Of a stretch of 64,000 bases of DNA, positions 32,804-42,585 are shown one piece after another (position 1 is the first letter of the stretch; every line of letters starts with the position of its first letter). The position numbers and the translations under genes are program-made. The notes below the pieces were generated by a model. The model saw only the letters and a list, made by a program, of their open reading frames with translations. It had not been told where the DNA came from and searched no databases. Source of the DNA: Mycoplasmoidaceae bacterium (GTDB taxonomy: Bacteria > Bacillota_I > Bacilli_A > Mycoplasmatales > Mycoplasmoidaceae); NCBI GenBank assembly GCA_024407855.1, contig JAKSVQ010000004.1:1-64000 (forward strand), read 5' to 3'.

Positions 32804-34164
32804 TAGAATCTTAGTTCTCCTTCAAAGCGTGGGAATGGAATTGCATCTTTAACATTATCAATTCCAGCAATATACATTAAGAATCGTTCAAAGCCTAAAC
32901 CAAAACCGGCAGAACGGAAGTATCCATACTTCCTTAAGTCTAGATATCATTGTAAACCTTTAGTGTCAATATTCATTTCTTGACAACGTTTAACGATCTT
33001 GTCATAGTTGTCCTCACGTTGACTACCACCAACGATTTCACCAACACCTGGAACTAATAAGTCACAAGCAGCAACAGTCTTACCATCAGCATTTGCTTTC
33101 ATATAGAAAGCCTTAATTTCTTTTGGAAAGTTCATTAGAAAGACTGGAGCTTTGAAATGTTGTTCACATAAATATCTTTCATGTTCTGCACCAAAGTCTT
33201 TGCCAAAGAAGATATTACTATCTTCAAACTTATGACCATTAGCTATAGCTTGTTTTAAGATTTCAACCGCTTTAGCATAATCTAAACGAACAAACTTTTC
33301 ATTTAGTAGTTTAGTTAATACTTCATAGGTATTAGTTTTATATTTTTGGTTTAAGAATAAAATTTCATCTTTACATTTGTTTAGAACTTTGCCAACAACT
33401 GATTTGAACATTTGTTCAATGACTAACATTAGTTGTCTCAAGTTCATAAAACTAATTTCTGGTTCAACCATTCAAAATTCAGCTAAGTGTCGATTAGTGT
33501 GACTACGTTCAGCTCTGAAAGTTGGACCGAAGGTATAAACCTTCTTCATACCTAAAGCATAGCTTTCAGCATTTAATTGTCCTGAAACAGTTAAGCTAGC
33601 TGTAGCTGATCCAAAGAATGGATTAGCTGGGTCATCTTTAATAATGAAGTTTTCACCAGCACCTTCACAGTCATTACTTGTAATGAGTGGAGTAGCTAAA
33701 TAGATAAAACCTTTAGTATGAAAGAAATGATGAATTGCAAAAGCTAATTCAGTACGAATTCTTTGAATTGCTTGAGTGGTTGTGGCTCGAGCTTTTAAAT
33801 GAGCAATCTCTCTTAAAAATTCATTAGAGTGTTCTTTATTTTGCAAAGGATAATCTTCATCTGCAAGCTTAAGAAGTTTAACTTCTTTTGCTTCAAGTTC
33901 AACACTACCAGCTTCACGGCCAGGTTTTAATAAACCTTTTACCCGAATTGCTGAAGCTAAACGATAACTTTTAATCTTTTCAAAGTTTGATAAGTTATCA
34001 GGTTTGCAAACAATTTGTAAGTTCTTGATGGTTGTACCATCATTCATAGCAATAAAAACAATTTTACCGCTATCACGGTTAAATTTAACTCAACCTTCAA
34101 TGGTTACTTGTTGACCAACAAGTTTAGAGTCTTTTATTGCTTTAGCAATATCTACATGTCTCAT
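32803..34164 (-). CDS. asnS: asparaginyl-tRNA synthetase
   Basis: AsnRS is a class IIb synthetase. The 453-aa frame has an N-terminal OB fold (residues about 15-110, with [19 protein letters not shown]) and class II motifs: motif 2 [21 protein letters not shown] and motif 3 [14 protein letters not shown]. Three TGA Trp codons. It heads the asnS-pgsA-cinA-membrane protein operon, each gene overlapping or abutting the next. Presence of AsnRS means GatCAB is needed only for Gln-tRNA. Confidence 0.96.
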
Positions 34165-34202
34165 AAACACTCCTTTGCGTGTTTCAATTATTATATTATT
34201 TA

Positions 34203-34850
34203 TTAGTTATTCTTAATAACTTTAACTAATACCGGTTTTAGGATATGGTCATATAGTTTATAACCAGGTTTTAAAATAGTGGCAACGGAGTTGTCAGGTT
34301 TAGAAGGATCTTTTACGGTTTCAAATGGTTCCATGATTTTTGGATCAAACTCTTGTCCAACTTGAACAGTTATTTCCTGGATGTTTAAATCAGCAAGCAA
34401 ATTATTAAATTTGGTTACATACATTTTGAAACCGGATAATCAGTTGGCAATTTTTGGATCATTAACAGGATGATTAACCATTGCTGAGAACTCAGCAACG
34501 ATATCAATTAGTTCAATTGCTTGATTTTCGATAGCATATTTTTTAGCTTCAGCTAATTCTTTTTTATACTTTTGATCATTTTCATCTTGTTTAATTTTAA
34601 TTAAACGATTAGCCTCATCCATCTTAAGGATGATTTGATTTTTATATTCTTGTGCCATGGCATTAAGATCATGTTTCATCGCATCAATCACTTTGTTGCG
34701 ATTTTCAATTTCTTTATCCTTGGCTGCAATCATTGCCTCAAGATCAATGATCTTCTTAGCTAATTTAGATTCTTGGCTTTCTTCTTGAACCGGCTCTTTT
34801 TCTTTCTTAGGTTCTTTCTTTGGGTCAAAATGTTTATCTTTCTTGCTCAT
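34203..34850 (-). CDS. grpE: nucleotide exchange factor GrpE
   Basis: GrpE releases ADP from DnaK. The 215-aa protein has a charged, Lys/Glu-rich N-terminus (1-35), a long coiled-coil helix (35-115) and the C-terminal beta domain ending KPVLVKVIKNN. One TGA (34438) is Trp. Its ATG overlaps the dnaJ stop as TAATG, so it is cotranscribed with dnaJ under the CIRCE operator. Confidence 0.94.
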
Positions 34851-36046
34851 TATTTCATCTCCTTCTTAGCTTGTTCGTAATATCTATTGACTTGATCATT
34901 ATTATTGTTATCATCAAATATTTTATTTAGAGTTTTTAGTTCTTCTTTTGAATATTTTTGTGGTTTTGTATATTTGATGATAGCAATTAAGTCACCATTG
35001 GCTTTGCCAAACAATTTACTTTTAATTCCTTTGATACCAGAATTTTCTAAACGGATTTGTTCACCATCTGGTGTACCAGATGGAAGCTTAATTGTTTTCA
35101 TTCCATAAGGTGTAGGAACATCAACTTCGCCACCAATTAAAGCTTTTAGTGGGTCAACTAACACCTGTGTGTATAAAAGATTATTTTGTTTTTGTCAGAT
35201 CTTGCTAGCATTAACATTAATGCGAACATATAAGTCTCCCGTATACTCTTTATAGCTATGACCTTTGTTTTCAATTTTAACAACTTGACCATCTTCTATT
35301 CCTGGATCAATTTCAATTTCATATGTCTTGAATTCTTCAAGATATTTTTTACCTTTGCATTTAGGACAAGACTTTTTAACAATCTTACCTGTACCATTAC
35401 AGTACGGGCATGTTGTTTGGCTTTGCATCATCCCAAAAGGTGTGCGTCTTGATTGAATCAAGACACCAGAACCATGACAGTGTGGACAGGTTACTTCTGC
35501 CCCTTCTTCATTAGCAACACCGCTACCCTTACATTCATCACAGGCGTGTTTTATTTTTAAAGTAATATCACGTTTACAACCTAAAGCTGAATCTAAGAAA
35601 TCAATATTGATTTCAGTTTGAATATTTAATTCATATGGAATAACAGTTTGGTTTCTTGTTCGTCTAGTTGAACGTCTTCGTCCACCAAACAAACCACCAA
35701 AGATATCGCCTAAATCAACATCATCATCCCCACCGAAGGAGAATTTAACTCCACCTTGGTTACCACCAAAGAATTGATTAAAGATATCAAATGGGTTACC
35801 AGCTCCAGTAAACCCTTGTTGGTTTAATCCTTCATGACCAAAACGGTCGTATGTTGCTCGTTTCTCTTTATCAGATAATACGGCATACGCCTCATTAATT
35901 TCTTTAAACTTTTCTTCAGCATCTGGTGCTTTGTTACGATCAGGATGGTATTGCATAGCAAGACGGCGAAAAGCCTTTTTGATGTCTTGCTCTGATGCAT
36001 CCTTGCTGATGCCTAATACTTCGTAGTAATCTCTTTTTGTTGCCAT
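34850..36046 (-). CDS. dnaJ: chaperone DnaJ
   Basis: DnaJ is the Hsp40 co-chaperone of DnaK. The 398-aa protein has the J domain with HPD (34-36), a Gly/Phe-rich linker (about 75-115) and four zinc-finger repeats [24 protein letters not shown] and CPKCKGKK. The C-terminal substrate-binding domains follow. One TGA near 35190 is Trp. Preceded by a CIRCE-like repeat and a TATAAT box. Confidence 0.97.
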
Positions 36047-36066
36047 AATTATTAAATAATATGTAT

Positions 36067-36072
36067 ATTATA
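36067..36072 (-). promoter_or_regulatory. -10 box of dnaJ-grpE
   Basis: Minus strand TATAAT, 21 nt upstream of the dnaJ start and 8 nt downstream of the CIRCE repeat, the usual promoter layout for HrcA control. Confidence 0.55.
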
Positions 36073-36080
36073 TATGAAAA

Positions 36081-36107
36081 TTAGCACTCTAAATAAAAAA
36101 GTGCTAA
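36081..36107. promoter_or_regulatory. CIRCE operator (HrcA site)
   Basis: TTAGCACTC, nine bases, AAGTGCTAA. The consensus is TTAGCACTC-N9-GAGTGCTAA, so only one position (G to A in the second arm) differs. It marks dnaJ-grpE as heat-shock genes repressed by HrcA; hrcA itself is not in the window. Confidence 0.88.
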
Positions 36108-36148
36108 AAACATTTAAAATTACATTTTTTAACCGAATTGGTATAATT

Positions 36149-37069
36149 ATGAATATGTCAGTAGGAATATTATACTTTTTCTTAACATTGAGTATTAGCG
36201 CTATTGTCGTTATATCTCACCGTTGAGTTAAAAAACTATCTAAATATTATTGATGGTGATTAGCAATCGCTATTATCTATCTAGCTTATGCTATTGGAGT
36301 TTCATGATGAAAGTTTTGATGGTTCCTAGGACAACACTGAAGCCAAATCATACCGGCAACCAATCATAACAATTTCTATTTCTTAAGTTTTGCTTTGGGT
36401 ACACATATGTGTAACCTGTTTGTTATCTTGCTACCATTATTATTAATTGTTGATCCAACAAGAATGGCAGCACGAAGTCTTGCACCAATTGGTGTGATGT
36501 CATCTTTGATGGTATTACTAGTTATCATTCCAATGCAAGATTACAATTCATTTACTATACAAGAACTTATTTTAGGTTCGGTTAAGACTTTCCAATTTGA
36601 TTTTGGTTCAATTAAGATTCATTCATTATTCTATTCAACCCATTTAATAAACTTATTAATATCAATTGGAGTTATTCTTGCCACACCACGATATGGTTGA
36701 AAAGGTGAAATCTCTGTTGCTGGTGGTTATGGTTTAATGTATGCTTACATTGGCACAATGGTTGCTATCACTGGATCAGCTGGTGAAAACGCAGGAATCT
36801 CATTATGAGACTTTAGTGATGGTAACTTTGAAATTTGAGGAAAATTATTCAATGGTAACCTTAAACTTGCTCAAGCAACATGATTCTTACTAATTATTAT
36901 CGTAATGCTAGCATTACCATTAGTTAATGATTTCTTTGTTAAACGTGGTTGGTATAGATATGGTAATAAACGTAGTGGCGTGTGATACAGATATTGAGAC
37001 TATGAACACTATGCTAACGATGCTGCTAAGAAAAACTGGGGAGCACTAGCTAAGTACTTAGCAAAATAA
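36149..37069 (+). CDS. integral membrane protein, YwaF/TMEM164-like
   Basis: A 306-aa very Trp-rich membrane protein (many TGA codons) with about seven helices. The segment GTHMCNLFVILLPLLLI with upstream histidines recalls the YwaF/TMEM164 (TIGR02206) family, but this is a weak call. A perfect TATAAT (36142-36147) stands only one base before the ATG. Transcription would therefore start at about 36154, at the third codon, which is also ATG (36155). The true product may be two residues shorter and translated from a leaderless mRNA. Terminator follows. Confidence 0.65.
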
Positions 37070-37073
37070 AAAA

Positions 37074-37095
37074 ATGCGGGTTGCCCGCATCTTTT
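37074..37095. terminator. terminator between membrane protein gene and division cluster
   Basis: ATGCGGG/CCCGCAT, loop TTG, followed by CTTTTTATTTTT on the plus strand; the minus strand also has a T-run. Confidence 0.85.
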
Positions 37096-37106
37096 TATTT
37101 TTAAGC

Positions 37107-37286
37107 CTACGCCTTTGTTTTTAATATTTTTTTAATTAACTTAATTACGTCAGGGTCAGTTTCTTCGTAATTCATTCGATGAAGTAACTCTTCTTTAGTT
37201 AATTCTCTCAACTCTTGTTCCAAGTCGTCGTTTTGACTAACTTCAATTTTTTCTGTTGGTTGAACTTTTACTTTTTCGATTTCCAT
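37107..37286 (-). CDS. 59-aa acidic protein at the end of the ftsZ operon
   Basis: A short hydrophilic protein (MEIEKVKVQPTEKIEV...) rich in Glu and Lys, with the segment LTKEELLHRMNYEETDPDVIK probably helical. The ATG at 37286 is chosen because AGGTGAG stands 4 nt ahead; a GTG three codons upstream would overlap that site. It starts 1 nt after the ftsZ stop and is the last gene of the division cluster. No homologue recognised. Confidence 0.6.
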   Translation of the reverse strand: MEIEKVKVQPTEKIEVSQNDDLEQELRELTKEELLHRMNYEETDPDVIKLIKKILKTKA

Positions 37287-37287
37287 A

Positions 37288-38688
37288 TTACTCACCTACT
37301 TTCTTATTTTCGTTGTTGATATCACCGGTTGGTTGGGCCGCTGCCTCAACATCTTTCATTAAATTATCATATTCATTTGCGTCAGAATCGTTAACAGCTT
37401 CAACTTTGACTGTTGGCTCAGATCAAGAGTTTGTTGAGCCTGTATGAGCGTCAAATCCATCTTCAAATGTTTCGCTGTGGTTTTGTCCAGCGATTAAGAA
37501 AGATACATCAATTTTTTGTTCATCATTATAGTTAACGCCTGAGACTAATGATAGTTTATCGTTATGCGTTAATTCACTAAATGATTTATTAATATCACTA
37601 ATGATTGAAGTTGGTGCATGCTTTGACATACTAATGTTCACCAACACTTGTTTGCAGCCATTGATGTTTACATCACCAAAGCCCCGTTTAATCTTTGTGG
37701 CAATAGCTTCACGAATTTTAATTTGACTTTGGTTTTTGTCTTCAAGACTTAAACGGTTAGCCATAAAGTATTTGTTTTCTTTAAAGAAAGTTTTAAGGTC
37801 AGCAAAGTCAATGTTCATTACACTTGGCTTAAAGATAATATTGATAATATCTTCAATAATATAGGCAATTTCTTCATTAGCTAATTGATAAGCATCGTAG
37901 AAGCTGATATCCTTGTTATTACTAATAATCTTTTCGTTGCTAATAGTTGAAACTGAATCAGCATAAACAATTAAAGTTTGTAGGGCATTAAAGGCATTGT
38001 TATAAATAACATCACCTTCACAAGCCACTGATGGCATATTGACAATGGCTACAGTTAGGATTCCTAGTTCTTTTGCAATTTGAGCAAGTTCTGGTGCACC
38101 ACCAGATCCTGCGCCCTTACCCATGCCAGCTATAATAAATAAAATATCTGTGCCCGCTAATTCTTTTTTAATAACTTCTGCATCTTTTTGGACAGCTTTT
38201 TTTCCAACTTCTGGATCACAACCTGAACCATAACCTTTTAATTCTTCTTTATTAAGAAGGAAGAGGTTGTCAACATTCTTCATTAATTTTAATGAACATA
38301 AATCAGTATTGAAGGCATAAATGGTTGCAGCATCAGTAATGGTTTTATGCTTAGCCGCAATATGGTTAATAACATTACATCCAGCTCCGCCAATACCAAT
38401 AACTTTTATATTAAAAGTTGCATGTGTGTCATCATCATTGATATTGATATTTGAAAAGACATGTTTGGATTTGGCTGGGGTAGCAACAACCTTAGGTTGT
38501 GGTTGTTCACTTGGTTGTTGTGGTTGTTCTGCTTTTGGTTGTTCAACTGGTGTAGTAGGTTGTTGTGTTTGTGGTTGGTTCAATACTGGGCTTTCACCAG
38601 AATTAGCCTTTAAAGTTTGCACCGGATTGGTTGCAACCTTTGGTTCCTCATTTTGAATTACGAAGTTTGGTGTGTTGTTATTTTCCAT
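37288..38688 (-). CDS. ftsZ: cell division protein FtsZ
   Basis: FtsZ is the tubulin-like GTPase of the division ring. The 466-aa frame has an unusual Pro/Gln-rich N-terminal extension of about 95 residues before the GTPase core (VIGIGGAGCNVINHI). The tubulin signature is diverged: GMGKGAGSGGAPELAQ instead of GGGTGTG. The core is followed by a low-complexity acidic tail. One TGA at 37423 is Trp. Sits in mraZ-rsmH-MG223-like-ftsZ order. Confidence 0.92.
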
Positions 38689-38697
38689 AATTGTCTC

Positions 38698-39735
38698 CTA
38701 TGATAATAAATTGATGGTTTTGATTTTGCTTTCAAAGCCAAATTGATTCAATTCTTCCTTATTAAGATCAAGGTTGGCTAGACAAACAAGTTTGTCAAGA
38801 GCAATGGTATCAAAACATGCTTCCTCATTTGTGACGAAGTCAAAACCGTCAATAGCATTAATTGCTTGTGATGAGATTACACGAATATTTCTAAAGTCAC
38901 GGTAATCAACGAAATTATTGATTTGAGTTCTGATTTCATCACGATATAAAGTAACAAAATCATTTAATTGTACGTGATTATAAGTTTTTGTTTTTAGATC
39001 ATAATTATTGGCAATGACTATATTCTTCTCATTATTGCCAATAATGTTGTTTGCAACATTAATAACATCAGGAATCTTCTTAACGTTAATATTAAACTTA
39101 TCAGCCAAGTGTTGGTAAATGTCTTGTAATTTTAAATCAATGACTTTAACATTGTTAAGTTTGTTGCCATAATATTCGCAAGCAATAGCTTTGTTATTTT
39201 CAATTTTAATTGCTAATTCAACATCTTCTTTGTTAGCTTTTAGCAATTTATATAAATTAGTTGAATTATTAATAATTAGGTTACAAGCTTTAACGGCTTG
39301 GATGTATTTCTTATATGTAATATAGTTGCTTGCACAGATTTGGCAATTAACTCGAGCAACTTTGTCAATTTCATCGTAGTTAATTCCATAGAAATTAATT
39401 TCATTAACAAAGTAATTGTCAATCTTAGCTTTTTTGAAGATTTCTTTTGCAATATCTTCTTCGCAATTGCAATCAACAAATTCTTGGTTTGTAAAACCAT
39501 AACGGGTAATTTCACAATCATCAAAGACAATTTCAACATCTTTAATGTTAAAGCCTAAGAAGTTAGCAGCATTAGTTAATAATTCATTGATTTTAACTTT
39601 TAAGTTAGCAAAGTCAATAGCAACTTGTTCAGCAAAAAGAATATTGTTTTGACCATCATCGTTAGTCAAAGCAACTAGAGCGATATCGCTCTTGCCTAGG
39701 AATAATACTTTTCTAATTTTTTTTGAATCTTTCAT
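38698..39735 (-). CDS. hypothetical protein between rsmH and ftsZ (MG223 position)
   Basis: A 345-aa soluble protein rich in Asn, Asp and Lys with no signal peptide and no TGA codon. It lies 9 nt after rsmH and 9 nt before ftsZ, the place where walled bacteria have ftsA. In parts (VLFLGKSDIALVALTND at the start, AIDGFDFVTNEEA near the end) it could be a much diverged actin-fold protein, but no ATPase motif can be identified. That relation is inference from position only. Confidence 0.7.
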   Translation of the reverse strand: MKDSKKIRKVLFLGKSDIALVALTNDDGQNNILFAEQVAIDFANLKVKINELLTNAANFLGFNIKDVEIVFDDCEITRYGFTNQEFVDCNCEEDIAKEIFKKAKIDNYFVNEINFYGINYDEIDKVARVNCQICASNYITYKKYIQAVKACNLIINNSTNLYKLLKANKEDVELAIKIENNKAIACEYYGNKLNNVKVIDLKLQDIYQHLADKFNINVKKIPDVINVANNIIGNNEKNIVIANNYDLKTKTYNHVQLNDFVTLYRDEIRTQINNFVDYRDFRNIRVISSQAINAIDGFDFVTNEEACFDTIALDKLVCLANLDLNKEELNQFGFESKIKTINLLS

Positions 39736-39744
39736 TTTTGCTAC

Positions 39745-40668
39745 CTATATTCTTTCTAACACTCTTAGCTTGGCGCTTTTGCTACGGTGGTTTATTTTTA
39801 TTTCTTCTTCTGTTGGAACAACAGGTTTTCTTGTTATTAATTTAAACTCTGGTTTTGACATCTTGCTAACTGGGACATCCTTGCCATACAAGTCTTTGCT
39901 TTCACTTTTTTCTTTAAAGAAGTTTTTAACAATTCGATCTTCTAAAGAATGGAATGTGATGATGGCAAGACGACCTTTTGGCTTTAATTTATTACATGCT
40001 TGCTTTAGCACTTCTTTAAGCACTTCCAATTCTTTATTAACCTCAATCCGTAATGCTTGGAAGTAAACTTTTGCTGGATGCTTTCTAACGAAAGAACCAG
40101 GAAAACAATCAGTGATGATACCTGCAAGTTCTGTTGTTGTTTTGATTTCTTGCAATTGACGATACTTGATGATGGCATCAACCACTTTGCTAGGATTGTT
40201 CACATCAGCATATTGTTTAAATAGATTTATTAATTGCGCACGCGAATAACTATTTACTATATATGCAGCTGTGGTTGAATCTTCTTGATTCATACGCATA
40301 TCTAATGGGCCTTCGTGGCTGTAACTAAATCCACGTTGAGGGTCATCAAACATTAGGCTACTAACACCTAAGTCAAAGACTATTCCATCAACTTGTTGAC
40401 TGACGATATGATCAAGATTGACGAAATTGTCTTTAACGATTGAAACTTGTTTTTTATTTTTAAATAATTTATTTAGATGGTTAATGGCATTGATATCTTG
40501 GTCAATACATGTTAAATGACCAGACGTTAATTGTTTAGCTATTTCACTACTATGTCCACCAAATCCAGCGGTGCAATCAACATACAAACCATTAGGTTTA
40601 ATATTTAGGTTGGTTATTAGTTCGTTTAAAAGAACTGGTGTATGAATTCTATTTGTTTGGAGTTTCAT
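39745..40668 (-). CDS. rsmH: 16S rRNA m4C1402 methyltransferase RsmH (MraW)
   Basis: RsmH N4-methylates C1402 of 16S rRNA. The 307-aa protein has HTPVLLNELI near the start, the SAM-binding YVDCTAGFGGHSSEI, FDLGVSS, DPQRGFSY and DMRMNQ, then SFHSLEDRIVKNFF near the end. The ATG at 40668 is preferred over an in-frame TTG at 40674. It overlaps mraZ by 20 nt. Confidence 0.96.
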   Translation of the reverse strand: MKLQTNRIHTPVLLNELITNLNIKPNGLYVDCTAGFGGHSSEIAKQLTSGHLTCIDQDINAINHLNKLFKNKKQVSIVKDNFVNLDHIVSQQVDGIVFDLGVSSLMFDDPQRGFSYSHEGPLDMRMNQEDSTTAAYIVNSYSRAQLINLFKQYADVNNPSKVVDAIIKYRQLQEIKTTTELAGIITDCFPGSFVRKHPAKVYFQALRIEVNKELEVLKEVLKQACNKLKPKGRLAIITFHSLEDRIVKNFFKEKSESKDLYGKDVPVSKMSKPEFKLITRKPVVPTEEEIKINHRSKSAKLRVLERI

Positions 40669-41092
40669 CGTCAATTCTTTCAGCTACAGCTTCAAACTTA
40701 CTATCAGTTTCAGCTTGGAACTTCGCATATGCTTTAGCATCTCATACTTCTAACTTGTTGCCTAAACCAATAATGATTACATTCTTTTTAAGATTGGCTA
40801 ACTTTGTTAAAACATCAGGGATTAGGATACGATTTGCCTTGTCTAGTTCGATCTCGCTACTATTAGCTAGTATTTGTCTAGCAAGGATACGTGAGTCTTT
40901 TTTATTCTGAGAATAAGATAGGATTTGACCAGATCAAACTTCAAAGTCTTCTTGGCTTCTTAGTTCAAGACATCCTTCGAAACCTTTAGAAGCAACAACA
41001 ATACGATGAGAAAATTTGTCTACTAGCTTTGCTGGTAAACTTAAACGATTCTTTTCATCGATTATGTGTTTATAAGTTCCAAGAAATAGCAT
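40649..41092 (-). CDS. mraZ: transcriptional regulator MraZ
   Basis: MraZ is a DNA-binding AbrB-fold regulator of the division cluster. The frame is 147 aa including two TGA Trp codons. It begins MLFLGTYKHIIDEKNRLSLPAK, the usual first repeat (family MFMGEYQHSIDAKGRLTMPAK), with a second SPAKF-type repeat around residue 85. The ATG at 41092 is chosen by this homology; a GTG at 41119 gives an implausible extension read from the operator repeats. First gene of its cluster. Confidence 0.93.
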
Positions 41093-41120
41093 CTCCCACT
41101 TTTCTCCACTTTCTCCCACT
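41093..41120 (-). promoter_or_regulatory. triple MraZ-type operator repeats
   Basis: On the minus strand AAGTGGGAG, AAGTGGAG and AAGTGGGAG follow one another with 9-10 nt spacing immediately before the mraZ start. Mycoplasma MraZ is known to bind three AAGTG-type direct repeats ahead of its own operon. Here they lie between the -10 box and the ATG. Confidence 0.75.
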
Positions 41121-41121
41121 T

Positions 41122-41127
41122 ATTATA
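41122..41127 (-). promoter_or_regulatory. -10 box of the mraZ-ftsZ operon
   Basis: Minus strand TATAAT directly upstream of the three operator repeats; the transcript would start inside the first repeat. Confidence 0.55.
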
Positions 41128-41160
41128 TACATAATAATAAAAAAATAAAAAAATTTTTAT

Positions 41161-41183
41161 AAATATTTGTGAAACAAATATTT
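41161..41183. terminator. second hairpin behind pepA
   Basis: AAATATTTGT/ACAAATATTT, loop of three, followed on the minus strand by an AT-rich stretch ending in seven T. Probably a back-up terminator between pepA and the division promoter. Confidence 0.5.
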
Positions 41184-41191
41184 AAAATGTC

Positions 41192-41224
41192 AAAAAAAGC
41201 GCATGCCTACTAGACATACGCTTT
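41192..41224 (-). terminator. terminator of pepA
   Basis: On the minus strand AAGCGTATG pairs with CATGCGCTT (one G-T pair), followed by a run of T, 22 nt after the pepA stop. Confidence 0.75.
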
Positions 41225-41245
41225 ATTAATTTATTTAAAATTTAT

Positions 41246-42583
41246 CTATTTTTTGAAGTGATTTATTGCTAACAAATATAGCATGAAACCAAGTGGATTA
41301 ACAGCATGTTTCTTAAAGACGTGCGTACCTGCGATGTCAAAATGTGTGAAGTCATTGCATGTACAGAATTCTTTTAAGAATGCTGCTGCAACACCATTTG
41401 AGCAATTTCTTTCTTTAACTCCGTTAGCACAGTCAGCTATATTACTTGATTTGTTTACAGCATCAGTGTATTCAGGATATAGTCTTAGACTAACTACACC
41501 ATCACCGGTGAAATCAGCAGCATTTCGAATAGCTTTAGCTGTTTCTTTGTTTGTTGATCAAAATGGTGTAGCGATATCACCAAATGCCAATTCAGATAAA
41601 CCAGTTAATGTTGCAATAGTAAATAACTTAGTTATTTTGTAATGTTTGTTGGCATATCCAATTGCATCAGCTAAGATTAATCGACCTTCTGAGTCTGGTG
41701 ATACAATCTCAACAGTTCGACCAGTTGAAGATGTATAAACATCACCAACAACCATTGAACGATCAGAAATCATGTTCTTTGCCAAAGGCAAGAAACCAAC
41801 AACATTAACTTTACTTTTTGTTGCTGCTAACGCAAACATTGTTCCAAAGACTGTTGCTGCTCCTGTCATATCTTGATTCATATTTTCCATGAAACGATTA
41901 GGTTTTATTTCATAACCACCAGCATCAAACATCATACCTTTTCCAACATAAGCTAAAACATCTTTACTTGAAGGATTATTTAAATATTCAAGGACAACCA
42001 TAGCAGCTGGTTCATCACTACCCTTGTTAACTGCTTGAATAAGTTCCATCTTTTCTTTTTTTAAATCACTTAAAGTTAATACTTTAACTTTAAGAGCTTT
42101 GTTTCCAGCAGCTGGAACAACCTTCTTAATTTCTTTAACAAAATCAGCAATACCTAAGTAGTTTGATGGTAAAGTTTGATAATGTCTTGCTAAAGTAAAC
42201 CCAAATGATGTTGTGTATGCACGATAAACTAAATCTTTATATTTTGCACTATATATAATATTGATTTTATTTTTTATAGGTTTTGTTTTTAAGGTGAACA
42301 TTTTTCCACAAAATTCTTGCAACTTAATAATAATTACCGTTGCTAATGAATATCCACAATTTGTTTTAAAATGGTCAAGGAAACTACCAATATTAAAGGT
42401 AATATCTTTATCACCATACTTTAGTAATGTGTCAGATAATTTTCGTACAAATGCTCTCATGCATATTGGATTTTTCGAAAAACTAAAAGTAATTGTATTA
42501 CCTTCAGTCTTAATTTCATTCTTGTTTCCTTGACAAGCTTTAATTAATAAAGCTTTCTTATTGATTGGTTTATTGAATTCCAT
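41246..42583 (-). CDS. pepA: leucyl aminopeptidase (M17 family)
   Basis: A 445-aa cytosolic aminopeptidase that trims N-terminal residues from peptides. Metal ligands of the family are in place: GKGMMFDAGGYEIKP, NMNQDMTGAATV and SPDSEGRLILADA (usual NTDAEGRL). The end of the protein has an unusual Cys-rich patch (CANGVKERNCSNGV...CTCNDF). One TGA at 41558 is Trp. It starts 2 nt after the helicase stop. Confidence 0.92.
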
Positions 42584-42585
42584 AA

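Noticed and set aside
38321..38656. 111-codon plus-strand frame opposite ftsZ
   Set aside because: It is the antisense shadow of the repetitive Pro/Gln codons of the FtsZ extension; no ribosome-binding site and unnatural Cys/Gly composition.
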